A stretch of DNA of 64,000 bases, taken from the NCBI RefSeq assembly GCF_025751555.1, contig NZ_JAOWLB010000004.1, positions 124,001 to 188,000 on the forward strand, read 5' to 3'. A program made the position numbers and the translations under genes. Below the pieces are notes generated by a model that ran no database searches, was not told the origin of the DNA, and worked only from the letters and a program-made list of their open reading frames with translations. This document shows positions 26,093 to 34,343 of this stretch, piece by piece (the first letter of the stretch is position 1; every line of letters begins with the position of its first letter). Origin of the DNA: Ruegeria aquimaris. Its GTDB lineage: Bacteria > Pseudomonadota > Alphaproteobacteria > Rhodobacterales > Rhodobacteraceae.

Positions 26093-26638
26093 ATGGTCAT
26101 CCCTGCCCAGGCGGCGCTTTGGTTTGTACCTTTTGTACTGCCGATCTGCCTCTATGTCGCCTATACCGACCTGCGCGAGATGAAGATCCGCAACCATGCC
26201 GTAACAACTCTGGCTGCGGTTTTTGTCTTTGTCGGCCTGATCGCCTATGCTCCGTTCACCAGCGAATGGATTTCGGGCCGCATAGGCCCGATCCCTCTGG
26301 CCTTGCCGACCTATGTCTGGCAACTCCTGCACCTTCCTGTGGTGTTGCTGATCGGCGTGTTGCTGAATGCGGCAGGGGCGCTGGGGGCTGGTGACGCCAA
26401 GTTCGCCGCCGCCGCTGCGCCCTTTGTCTGGACCGGCGATCTGAGACTTGCGACAGGTCTGCTGACAGCCGGGTTGCTGGGTGCCTTCGTCACCCACCGC
26501 ATTGCCAAGCATTCGCCATTAAGGCGGATCGCACCCAACTGGAAAAGCTGGGACACCGGCAAGAAGTTTCCGATGGGCCTGGCCCTGGGTGGAAGTCTGG
26601 CGGCCTATCTCGTGCTCGGCGCGATCCACGGCACCTGA
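26093..26638 (+). CDS. cpaA: prepilin peptidase CpaA/TadV
   Basis: Type IV prepilin (A24) peptidase that cuts the Flp leader after Gly. The 181-aa membrane protein has about five helices. The two catalytic aspartates are in AYTDLREMKIRN and GALGAGDAKFAAA. ATG 26093, 4 bases after the previous stop, gives the usual A24 start; the longer frame would overlap the TPR gene. It closes the run of recognised Tad genes. Confidence 0.93.
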   Translation: MVIPAQAALWFVPFVLPICLYVAYTDLREMKIRNHAVTTLAAVFVFVGLIAYAPFTSEWISGRIGPIPLALPTYVWQLLHLPVVLLIGVLLNAAGALGAGDAKFAAAAAPFVWTGDLRLATGLLTAGLLGAFVTHRIAKHSPLRRIAPNWKSWDTGKKFPMGLALGGSLAAYLVLGAIHGT

Positions 26639-26748
26639 GTACAAAACCCGCCCCCTGCCCGCCCTTGTCCTGCCACATTGATCGGACAAACTGATACTCG
26701 AAGTGATCGCTTCACCGATCAACCCGGGAAACTTTTCGGACCGCTACG

Positions 26749-28056
26749 ATGAACATGCAGCCTACCGCCGTTCTGGCGCCTCCCGCTCCGAAACGGATGT
26801 CTGAAATGCAGCTCCCCATCGTCATGATGCGGGACATTCTGCTCAAGACGATCTTTCGCAAGACCGTCGAAACCGTTTCGGAAATCGCCGAGGCCATTTG
26901 CCTGCCGGTTACGGTGGCGCAAGAACTCGTCGACATGGCGCGGACCCAGAAACTGCTCGAGGCGACCGGTACGCTCAATGCCAACAACGGCAACGAGATG
27001 GGGTATCAGCTGACCGATGCCGGCAAGGCGCGCGCGCTCGACGCGCTCAGCCAGTCGGAATATTTCGGTGCCATGCCGGTACCGCTCGAGGTTTACCGGG
27101 AGCAGGTCAAACGGCAATCCATTCGCAACATTCAGGTCACCCGCGACCAGCTGGTCAAGGCGATGGGCCATCTGGTACTGCCCGACAGCCTGCTGGGCCA
27201 TCTCGGCCCCGCTGTCAGCGCCGGCCGCTCGATCCTGATGTATGGCCCACCGGGCAATGGTAAATCCTCGATCTCGAACGGGATCCGCGACGCGCTGGGC
27301 GACAATGTCTATGTGCCGCGCGCGATCGAGTATTCCGGCCAGGTCATCACCGTCTATGACCCGATCGTCCACACGGCCATCGAACAGGAACCCGACGACC
27401 CGACCCAGCTGCGCCGCCGCGCCCGCTTCGATAGCCGCTATGTGATGTGCGCGCGTCCCACGGTGATTACCGGGGGTGAGCTGTCGCTGTCGATGCTCGA
27501 TCTGGTCTACAACCCCACCGCGCGCACCTATCAGGCGCCCTTGCAGCTGAAATCCACCGGCGGCATCTTCATCATCGACGACCTTGGCCGCCAGGCCGAG
27601 CCGCCACAGGCGATCATCAACCGCTGGATTGTGCCGCTGGAAGAGGGCAAGGACATCTTGGGCCTGCAATCGGGCGAGAAATTCGAGGTTCCCTTTGACA
27701 CGCTGGTGATTTTCTCGACCAACTTTCACCCCAACGAGATCTTCGACCAGGCGGCGCTGCGCCGGATCTTCTTCAAGATCAAGATCGACGGCCCGAACCA
27801 GGAAAACTTCCTGAAAATCTTTGCCATGGTCGCCCGCAAGAAAGGCGTGCCGCTCGATGAAAAGGCGCTGGTGCATCTGCTCAAGGTGAAATACCCGACC
27901 ATCGACAACATCTATGCCAATTATCAGCCGGTCTTCCTGATCGACCAGATGATCGCTATTTGCGAGTTCGAAGGCATCCCCTATCAGATGAGCCCCGACC
28001 TGATCGACCGCGCCTGGGCCAACATGTTCGTCAAGGACGAGAAGATCGTGAAATGA
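26749..28056 (+). CDS. AAA-type ATPase next to the Tad locus
   Basis: A 435-aa soluble ATPase. The N-terminal 100 residues look like a winged-helix domain (ILLKTIFRKTVETVSEIAEAICLPVTVAQELVDMARTQKLL...GYQLTDAGKARALDAL). The ATPase domain follows, with Walker A GPPGNGKSS (166-174), Walker B IFIIDD (273-278), the sensor FSTNFHP, and an arginine-finger-like QAALRRIFFKIKI. It is 110 bases behind cpaA and overlaps the next gene by 4 bases. My recollection is that such proteins sit by Tad genes in other Alphaproteobacteria; the role is unknown, perhaps regulation or remodelling of pilus components. Confidence 0.75.
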   Translation: MNMQPTAVLAPPAPKRMSEMQLPIVMMRDILLKTIFRKTVETVSEIAEAICLPVTVAQELVDMARTQKLLEATGTLNANNGNEMGYQLTDAGKARALDALSQSEYFGAMPVPLEVYREQVKRQSIRNIQVTRDQLVKAMGHLVLPDSLLGHLGPAVSAGRSILMYGPPGNGKSSISNGIRDALGDNVYVPRAIEYSGQVITVYDPIVHTAIEQEPDDPTQLRRRARFDSRYVMCARPTVITGGELSLSMLDLVYNPTARTYQAPLQLKSTGGIFIIDDLGRQAEPPQAIINRWIVPLEEGKDILGLQSGEKFEVPFDTLVIFSTNFHPNEIFDQAALRRIFFKIKIDGPNQENFLKIFAMVARKKGVPLDEKALVHLLKVKYPTIDNIYANYQPVFLIDQMIAICEFEGIPYQMSPDLIDRAWANMFVKDEKIVK

Positions 28057-28862
28057 TCGGGATCGCGGGCTGTGGCCGGATGGGGGCACCGATGCTGGCC
28101 GCCCTGAGACGCGCCGGATTCCAGGCGCAGGGCTTTGATATCCGTCCCCTTGGTGATTTTCCCGGCGCCGATCACGGAATTACTGATGACATAGAAGTGT
28201 TTTCGCAAAGCTTGCGTACCCTCATCACTGTTGTCCGGGACATATCGCAAACTGAACAGGTATTGTTCACAGACCAGAAACTCATTCACGCAAAACACCT
28301 CGATTGTGTCATCATCTGCTCCACCCTGTCGCCCCGCTACATACGCGAGCTGCGGGCGCGGGTGCCGGATCATATCGCCCTGATCGACGCGCCGATGTCC
28401 GGCGCGCAGGTCGCGGCCCAGGAGGCGCGGCTCTCTTTCATGCTGGGTGGCGAGCCTGCCGATCTCGCGACGGCCCAACCGCTTTTCGACGCCATGGGCA
28501 GCCACTTTCACCACATGGGCCCCTATGGGTCGGGCATGCAGGCCAAGGTGCTCAACAACCTGCTCGCTGCCGCCAACACGGCGATGACGCGGCTGGTGCT
28601 GGACTGGGGTGATGCCGGGGGCCTCGGCGAGGCCGCGCTGCTTGCCCTCATCCACACCAGCTCGGGCCAGAACTGGTTCGCAAGCAATTTCGACCAGATC
28701 GAATTCTCCCGCGACGGTTTGAGCGCGGACAATACGATCGGCATTCTGGTCAAGGATGTCGAAAGCGCGCTCGACGCCGCGCCGCCGGGCGCCGACACCA
28801 CTCTGCCCCGCGCGGTACAAGACCTGATCCGCAAATTGCGACCACGCCCTTCCTCTTGCTGA
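28053..28862 (+). CDS. NAD(P)-binding beta-hydroxyacid dehydrogenase-like protein
   Basis: A 269-aa member of the 3-hydroxyisobutyrate dehydrogenase family. It has the N-terminal Rossmann motif MIGIAGCGRMGAPML, the substrate motif DAPMSGAQVAAQEARLSFMLGG and the catalytic-lysine region GSGMQAKVLNNLLAAANTA. The substrate cannot be told. Its ATG overlaps the ATPase stop (ATGA), so the two are co-translated, an odd pairing of a metabolic enzyme with a Tad-linked ATPase. A repeat element follows the gene. Confidence 0.85.
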   Translation: MIGIAGCGRMGAPMLAALRRAGFQAQGFDIRPLGDFPGADHGITDDIEVFSQSLRTLITVVRDISQTEQVLFTDQKLIHAKHLDCVIICSTLSPRYIRELRARVPDHIALIDAPMSGAQVAAQEARLSFMLGGEPADLATAQPLFDAMGSHFHHMGPYGSGMQAKVLNNLLAAANTAMTRLVLDWGDAGGLGEAALLALIHTSSGQNWFASNFDQIEFSRDGLSADNTIGILVKDVESALDAAPPGADTTLPRAVQDLIRKLRPRPSSC

Positions 28863-28864
28863 AA

Positions 28865-28911
28865 ATATCCCGGGGGAGTCGCCCGGCACGGGCGGCGGGG
28901 GCAGCGCCCCC
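28865..28911. repeat. intergenic GGGGGCAGCGCCCCC element, copy 1
   Basis: AATATCCCGGGGGAG is followed by a GC-rich arm and the hairpin GGGGGC-AGC-GCCCCC (28897-28911). A related element in the opposite orientation lies near 56.9 kb. I recognise this type from Rhodobacteraceae intergenic regions. Confidence 0.65.
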
Positions 28912-28946
28912 TTCCTTTGCCCGAGGCAGGTGATAGTGTCACCGCC

Positions 28947-31355
28947 ATGCCGCAGCTCTCCGCGCTCCTCACCGACTGGTTCACCGCCAAGGGCTGGTCC
29001 GTCCATCCCCATCAACAAGCGATGTTTGATCGCGCCGACCGCCCCGCGACCCTGCTCATCGCGCCCACCGGTGGCGGCAAGACCATGGCCGGGTTTCTCC
29101 CCACACTGGCCGAGCTGGCAGCGGGACAGCATCAGGGCCTGCACACGCTCTATGTCTCTCCGCTCAAGGCGCTGGCCGCCGATATCAAGCGCAACCTGAG
29201 CACTCCGGTTGACGAGATCGGCCTGGCCATCCGGATCGAGGATCGCACCGGCGACACCTCGGCCACGCAAAAGAAGCGTCAGCGCGCCGACCCGCCCCAT
29301 ATCCTGCTGACCACTCCGGAAAGCCTCGCGCTCCTGACCTCGTACGAGGACGCGCCACGCATGTTCGCCGGGCTGCGCCGCGTGGTCGTCGACGAGATCC
29401 ACGCCCTGGCCGAAAGCAAGCGCGGCGACCAGCTGATGCTGGCGCTGGCGCGGCTGCAAACGCTCTGCCCCGACCTGCGCCGGGTGGGCCTTTCGGCCAC
29501 GGTCGAGGACCCGGAGGCCATCGCCCGCTTCCTTGCCCGCCACCCCGACCCTTGCGAGATCCTGCTGGCTGATCCCGGCCCCGATCCCGATATCGCCATG
29601 CTGGAAACCGAGGAAATGCCGCCCTGGTCGGGCGGCGGTGCCGCCTATGCCATCCCCGCCGTGTTGGACCAGATCCGGCGGCACAGGACGACGCTCATCT
29701 TTCACAACACCCGCGCCCAGGCCGAGATCTTCTTTCACAACCTGTGGCTGGCCAATGACGAAGGTTTGCCCATCGGCATCCATCACGGCAGCCTCGACCG
29801 GACACAGCGCGAACGGGTCGAGGCGGCGATGGTGCGGGGCGAACTGCGCGCCATCGTCTGCACCGGCAGTCTCGACCTGGGCATCGATTGGGGTGACGTG
29901 GACCTGGTGATCCAGATCGGCGCCCCCAAGAACGTCAAGCGGCTGGTACAGCGGATCGGGCGGGCCAATCACCGCTATAACGCGCCCTCCAAGGCGCTGC
30001 TGGTGCCCGCCAACCGGTTCGAGGTGGTCGAATGCATCGCCGCGCTTGAGGCGGTGCGCGCCCACGCGCTCGACGGTGATCCGCGCGGTCCCGGGCCGCG
30101 CGACGTGCTCTGCCAGCATATCCTGATCGCCGCCTGTTCCGGCCCGTTTGACGCCGATGCACTCTTTGCCGAGATGACCTCCGCCGGGCCTTATGCCGAT
30201 CTTGCCCGGTCCGAATTCGACGCCTGTCTCGATTTCTGCGCCACCGGCGGCTACGCTCTGCGCGCCTATGACCGCTGGCAGCGCCTGCAACAGCGCCCCG
30301 ACGGGCAATGGCAGTTGCGCGACCCGCGCAGCGCCCAGCGGATCCGCCAGAATATCGGCACCATCCAGGACACGGATACGCTCAAGGTGCGGCTCCGGCG
30401 CAATCGCGGCGGCAAGCCGCTGGGCGAGGTCGAAGAAGGTTTTGCTGCCTCGCTTACCCCCGGCGACACATTTCTGATCGGCGGCCAGATCGTGCGGTAC
30501 GAGGGCCTGCGCGAGATGGTAGTCGAGGTCAGCCACCGCGCCGACAAAAAGCCCAAGATCGCTACCTTCATGGGCACCAAATTTGCCACCTCGACCCAGC
30601 TCAGCGCCCGCATCCTCGACCTGTTTTCACAGGCCGACTGGCCGCAGCTGCCGCACCACACCGCCGAGTGGCTGGCCCTGCAACGCCAGGTCTCGCGCCT
30701 GCCCGAACGCGGGCGGCTGCTGATCGAGAGCTTTCCGCAGGACGGGCGCGAGCATCTTTGCGTCTACGGCTTTGCCGGACGCAACGCGATGCAGACGCTG
30801 GGCCTGTTGCTGACCAAACGAATGGAGGAGACGGGCCTGAACCCCCTGGGCTTTGTCGCCACCGATTACGCGGTGCTGATCTGGGGGCTTGAGGCTACAA
30901 CCGACCCGGCGCCGCTCTTCGAAATCGACAGCCTGCGCGCAGGGCTCGATCAGTGGCTGGCCGGTAACGCGGTGATGAAACGCACCTTTCGCGCCTCGGC
31001 CACCATCGCCGGGCTGATCGAGCGCAATCTGGGCGGCCAGCGCAAGACCGGGCGGCAGGCGACCTTCAGCTCGGATATCCTCTATGAGACCTTGTTGAAA
31101 TACGACCCCCATCACCTGATGATGCAGATCACCCAGGCCGAGGCGATGCGGGGGCTGGTCGATTTCGGCCGCATCGAAGAGATGATCGCCCGGGTCGGCG
31201 ACCGGATCGACCTAGTGCGGCTGGATCGGGTAACACCACTGGCCGCGCCGCTGTTTCTGGAGGTCGGCAAGGTGCCGGTGCAGGGTGCCGCCGAAGAGCG
31301 GCTCTTGGCCGAGGAAAGCGCCCGTCTGCTGGCCGATGCCGGACTGACCGCCTGA
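28947..31355 (+). CDS. Lhr-like DEXH helicase, DNA-ligase-associated type
   Basis: Superfamily 2 helicase of about 802 aa. It shows the Q-region HPHQQAMFD, Walker A APTGGGKT (about 39-46), DEIH box VVVDEIHALAESKRGDQ, SAT motif VGLSATVED, and helicase C-terminal motifs HHGSLDRTQRERVEAAM and QRIGRANHR. Its length and its pairing with the next gene match the ligase-associated DEXH helicase of bacterial repair cassettes. ATG 28947 is preferred to a TTG ten codons earlier. The ligase and exonuclease partners are not here. Confidence 0.9.
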   Translation: MPQLSALLTDWFTAKGWSVHPHQQAMFDRADRPATLLIAPTGGGKTMAGFLPTLAELAAGQHQGLHTLYVSPLKALAADIKRNLSTPVDEIGLAIRIEDRTGDTSATQKKRQRADPPHILLTTPESLALLTSYEDAPRMFAGLRRVVVDEIHALAESKRGDQLMLALARLQTLCPDLRRVGLSATVEDPEAIARFLARHPDPCEILLADPGPDPDIAMLETEEMPPWSGGGAAYAIPAVLDQIRRHRTTLIFHNTRAQAEIFFHNLWLANDEGLPIGIHHGSLDRTQRERVEAAMVRGELRAIVCTGSLDLGIDWGDVDLVIQIGAPKNVKRLVQRIGRANHRYNAPSKALLVPANRFEVVECIAALEAVRAHALDGDPRGPGPRDVLCQHILIAACSGPFDADALFAEMTSAGPYADLARSEFDACLDFCATGGYALRAYDRWQRLQQRPDGQWQLRDPRSAQRIRQNIGTIQDTDTLKVRLRRNRGGKPLGEVEEGFAASLTPGDTFLIGGQIVRYEGLREMVVEVSHRADKKPKIATFMGTKFATSTQLSARILDLFSQADWPQLPHHTAEWLALQRQVSRLPERGRLLIESFPQDGREHLCVYGFAGRNAMQTLGLLLTKRMEETGLNPLGFVATDYAVLIWGLEATTDPAPLFEIDSLRAGLDQWLAGNAVMKRTFRASATIAGLIERNLGGQRKTGRQATFSSDILYETLLKYDPHHLMMQITQAEAMRGLVDFGRIEEMIARVGDRIDLVRLDRVTPLAAPLFLEVGKVPVQGAAEERLLAEESARLLADAGLTA

Positions 31356-31396
31356 AAAAGCTTGCGCATCCCGGCCCCACAGGCAAAGAACACATC

Positions 31397-32059
31397 ATGA
31401 ACGGATATGATTTCACCTTTGCCGGGGCGCGGCTTACGGCGCTTGGGTCTGGCGCGCTCTGGTGGGGCGAGCAGCGACTCTTGTGTGTGTCAGACCTGCA
31501 TCTGGGCAAATCCGAACGCATCGCGCGGCGCGGGGGCATCCCGCTGCCACCCTATGAGGTGACCGATACGCTGGACAGGCTTGCCGCCGATCTGGCGCGC
31601 ACCGCACCCGAGACGGTGATCTGCCTGGGCGACAGTTTCGACGATGCCGAGGCCGCCCGCGCCCTGCCCGAACCCGCCCGCCTGCACATCGCCACGCTCC
31701 AAGCCGGGTTGCGCTGGGTCTGGATCGAAGGCAACCACGACCCCGGCCCGGTGGACATTGGCGGCACGCATCTGCGCGAACTGACACTTGGGCCGCTGCT
31801 GTTTCGCCATATCGCGCAAGATGGAGCACAGGGAGAGATCTCGGGCCATTACCATCCAAAGGCGGCGCTGCGCCTGCGCGGGCGCAGCCTGTCGCGCCCC
31901 GCGTTCCTGCTCGATCAGGACAGGATCGTGATGCCTGCCTATGGTACCTATACCGGCGGCTTGCGCAGCGATGCGCCGGTGCTGGCCCGGTTGATGCGCC
32001 CCGGGGCGCTGGCCATCGTCACCGGCCCCAGCCCGGTCGCGGTGCCGATGCCGCGCTAG
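31397..32059 (+). CDS. pdeM: PdeM-like calcineurin phosphoesterase, ligase-associated
   Basis: A 220-aa metallophosphoesterase with the ordered metal motifs SDLHLGKSER, LGDSFDDAEA, EGNHDPGP and GHYHPKA. This family is found with the DEXH helicase, a DNA ligase and an exonuclease. It follows the helicase by 41 bases. Its last bases overlap the end of the convergent LytTR gene by 4 bp. Confidence 0.88.
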   Translation: MNGYDFTFAGARLTALGSGALWWGEQRLLCVSDLHLGKSERIARRGGIPLPPYEVTDTLDRLAADLARTAPETVICLGDSFDDAEAARALPEPARLHIATLQAGLRWVWIEGNHDPGPVDIGGTHLRELTLGPLLFRHIAQDGAQGEISGHYHPKAALRLRGRSLSRPAFLLDQDRIVMPAYGTYTGGLRSDAPVLARLMRPGALAIVTGPSPVAVPMPR

Positions 32060-32793
32060 ACGATCCCCGCCTCTTCCAGTCCCGGGCGGTACTTGCGGCT
32101 GACGGGGATCAGATCGCCATTGGTCAGGCGCAGATGGATCTTGCCGCCGCTGCGCTCGACACTTTCGATCGCGGCATCGGTCACCCAATGGGACCTGTGG
32201 GTACAATGGCCGGAGATCGGCGCCATCTCGTCTATGGCATCGCCGAAGCGCGACCGGATCGTGTGTATGCCCTGATCGGTCACCACATCCACATAGTGGT
32301 CGCGAACAGTGAGGCGCAGGATTTGCTCCGAGAACCCCTCGGGCAGACGTTTATAGATCCGGGGTTGCGGCGGTTCCGGCTCTGCCGGTCCGGGCAGGCC
32401 CCGCCGCAGGATGATCAGGCCTGAGGCAAAGATGGTACCATAGCGCGCCATGCTCCACACGTCCGGGGCCGCATCCGCGGTGGGCATCGCAAGCAAGCGA
32501 ATCAAAACCCACAGCGCAGGTGTGAACAGAAGCGTCACCAGGATGACGATCAACAGATCCTTGCGCAAGAGCGCCGCGCCCGGCGCGTGCCGCTCGACCA
32601 CGCTATGGCTCAGCCGGGCGATACCGCCCGCGACCCCCATTACCAGCAACCAGAAGAGAAACCGCTGCCCAAAGGACATGCCATGCCCGCCAAACGGATC
32701 AGAAATACTGGCCAGAAGGGACAAGAACACGAATGCCGGTCCAATCAGACCCCGTTTGTCGGCACTCAGAAATGATCTCAGTTTGGAAATCAT
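32056..32793 (-). CDS. membrane-bound LytTR-domain transcriptional regulator
   Basis: A regulator of about 245 aa. The N-terminal half has three or four hydrophobic helices (GPAFVFLSLLASI, FLFWLLVMGVAGGIARL, LLIVILVTLLFTPALWVLIRLLA, GTIFASGLIIL). The C-terminal 100 residues form a LytTR DNA-binding domain (LRLTVRDHYVDVVTDQGIHTIRSRFGDAID...HRSHWVTDAAI...LTNGDLIPVSRKYR). It lacks a receiver domain, so it probably senses a membrane signal directly. The start is uncertain: an in-frame GTG at 32856 would add 21 residues. Confidence 0.85.
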   Translation of the reverse strand: MISKLRSFLSADKRGLIGPAFVFLSLLASISDPFGGHGMSFGQRFLFWLLVMGVAGGIARLSHSVVERHAPGAALLRKDLLIVILVTLLFTPALWVLIRLLAMPTADAAPDVWSMARYGTIFASGLIILRRGLPGPAEPEPPQPRIYKRLPEGFSEQILRLTVRDHYVDVVTDQGIHTIRSRFGDAIDEMAPISGHCTHRSHWVTDAAIESVERSGGKIHLRLTNGDLIPVSRKYRPGLEEAGIV

Positions 32794-32993
32794 GAAAAAC
32801 TTACGTGAACTGATCTGACGCGGAATACCGTCATACAGCAAATCAATCCCTGCCACAAATAGCGCACGTACCGGAATGAGACAGAATGTTGCGCTTTGGC
32901 GTCAGGCGACGTAGAGACCCACGCTTGGTAGTCGATTTCTTGAAACCACTTCCTTGTCTACCGGTCAATACCGGCAAACGGACAGCAACTGGT

Positions 32994-33032
32994 GTCAGGG
33001 CCAACGTGGCAATTGCACTCGATGGCCCTGAC
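32994..33032 (-). repeat. inverted repeat downstream of folD
   Basis: Ten-base arms GTCAGGGCCA / TGGCCCTGAC enclose a 19-base loop that itself holds the palindrome GCAATTGC. It starts 16 bases after the folD stop. No T-run follows, so it may be a rho-dependent or 3'-stabilising hairpin. Confidence 0.5.
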
Positions 33033-33047
33033 CTGTGACCGCAACAG

Positions 33048-33938
33048 TCAGGCGGTCAGGCCCTTTGGTTCGGGCAAATTGTTTGCACGCGTGCAGGCGG
33101 TAAGCGTGTTGGCCAGCAGGCATGCAATGGTCATCGGGCCAACCCCGCCAGGGACCGGCGTGATGGCACCGGCAACCTCGGCACAGCTGTCGTAGTGGAC
33201 ATCACCAACCAGCTTGGTCTTGCCGTCCCGTTCGATCCGGTTGATGCCCACGTCGATCACCGTGGCGCCGGGCTTGATCCAGTCGCCGGGCACCATTTCG
33301 GGTCGGCCCACAGCGGCCACCACGATATCGGCGCGACGCACAACCTCGGCCAGGTTCTTGGTGCGCGAATGCGCGATGGTCACGGTGCAGCTGTCGCCCA
33401 GCAAGAGCTGTGCCATCGGCTTGCCCACGATGTTCGAGCGCCCGATCACCACGGCATCCATACCGCTGAGGCTGCCGTGATGGTCGCGCAGCATCATCAG
33501 ACAGCCGAGCGGCGTGCAGGGCACCATGCTCTTCTGACCGGTTCCCAGAAGCCCCACGTTCGAGATGTGGAACCCATCCACGTCCTTGGCCGGGTCGATG
33601 GCATTGATTACCAGGTCTTCGTTCAGGTGTTTCGGCAGCGGCAGTTGCACCAGAATGCCGTGAACCTCCGGATCGTTGTTCAAGCGGTCGATCAACGCCA
33701 GAAGATCCTCTTCCGAGGTCGAGGCATCAAGCTTGTGCTCGTAAGAGTTCATGCCAACCTCGACCGTCTGCTTGCCCTTGGAGCGGACATAGACCTGGCT
33801 GGCCGGATCCTCGCCCACCAGGACAACCGCAAGGCCGGGGATAATCCCATGCGCCTCTTTCAGCGTGGCGACCTGTTCAGCCACTTGCGCCCGCAGCTTG
33901 GCTGCAAAGGCTTTTCCGTCGATGACTTGCGCTACCAT
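33048..33938 (-). CDS. folD: methylene-THF dehydrogenase/cyclohydrolase FolD
   Basis: Bifunctional one-carbon enzyme that interconverts 5,10-methylene- and 10-formyl-tetrahydrofolate. The 296-aa protein starts [18 protein letters not shown] and has the catalytic [14 protein letters not shown] (Lys), the [10 protein letters not shown] and PCTPLG motifs, and the NADP site [18 protein letters not shown]. It lies downstream of fhs with a chorismate mutase between them, forming a formate-to-methylene-THF pair. Confidence 0.96.
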   Translation of the reverse strand: MVAQVIDGKAFAAKLRAQVAEQVATLKEAHGIIPGLAVVLVGEDPASQVYVRSKGKQTVEVGMNSYEHKLDASTSEEDLLALIDRLNNDPEVHGILVQLPLPKHLNEDLVINAIDPAKDVDGFHISNVGLLGTGQKSMVPCTPLGCLMMLRDHHGSLSGMDAVVIGRSNIVGKPMAQLLLGDSCTVTIAHSRTKNLAEVVRRADIVVAAVGRPEMVPGDWIKPGATVIDVGINRIERDGKTKLVGDVHYDSCAEVAGAITPVPGGVGPMTIACLLANTLTACTRANNLPEPKGLTA

Positions 33939-33981
33939 GCTTGTCCCTCTCCTTAGTCACGTACCGGGGCCGAACCAGCCC

Positions 33982-34287
33982 TCATGCAGCCCCAAGCACG
34001 CGTTCTTCGCGAGCGATGGACCAATCGATCAAAATGCGCCACAGCTGTTCGGCCAGATCAGGGTCCAGCCCTTTGAGCAGCGCTTCGTTGCGCACATTCT
34101 GCACCACCGCTTCGACCCGGTCCGGAATGCGGGCCGGAAGGCCCTCTGCCGGTTTCAGCTCTGCAGCGCGGTCGATATAGGCCGCGCGCCGCACCAGCAT
34201 CTCGACCAACTGGCGGTCGAACCTGTCGATCTCTGTTCTGAGGTCCCGCATCGAATGGCATTGGTCCGGCGGTGTCAGAGGTGGCAT
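33982..34287 (-). CDS. chorismate mutase, AroQ type
   Basis: A 101-aa all-helical AroQ protein: MRDLRTEIDRFDRQLVEMLVRRAAYIDRAAELK has the first-helix Arg and the Arg/Lys of the chorismate site, and the third helix is AEQLWRILIDWSIAREERVL. The reaction is chorismate to prephenate; some relatives are isochorismate-pyruvate lyases, which this short form could also be. ATG 34287 follows AGGAGA by 6 bases. Its place between fhs and folD is metabolically unrelated. Confidence 0.85.
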   Translation of the reverse strand: MPPLTPPDQCHSMRDLRTEIDRFDRQLVEMLVRRAAYIDRAAELKPAEGLPARIPDRVEAVVQNVRNEALLKGLDPDLAEQLWRILIDWSIAREERVLGAA

Positions 34288-34343
34288 CAGAATCTCCTGT
34301 GGCCCGGGGTGATCCCGGGCCACGAGTTGACGTATTTGACGGC

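Noticed and set aside
26719-28089. 456-codon minus-strand open frame opposite the AAA ATPase
   Set aside because: Composition is typical of an antisense shadow and it would need the opposite strand of a gene with intact Walker motifs.
27984-30536. 850-codon open frame on the minus strand opposite the AAA ATPase, dehydrogenase and helicase genes
   Set aside because: It is the mirror of GC-rich coding DNA; its translation is His/Gly/Arg-rich with no domain, and the plus-strand genes have clear motifs.
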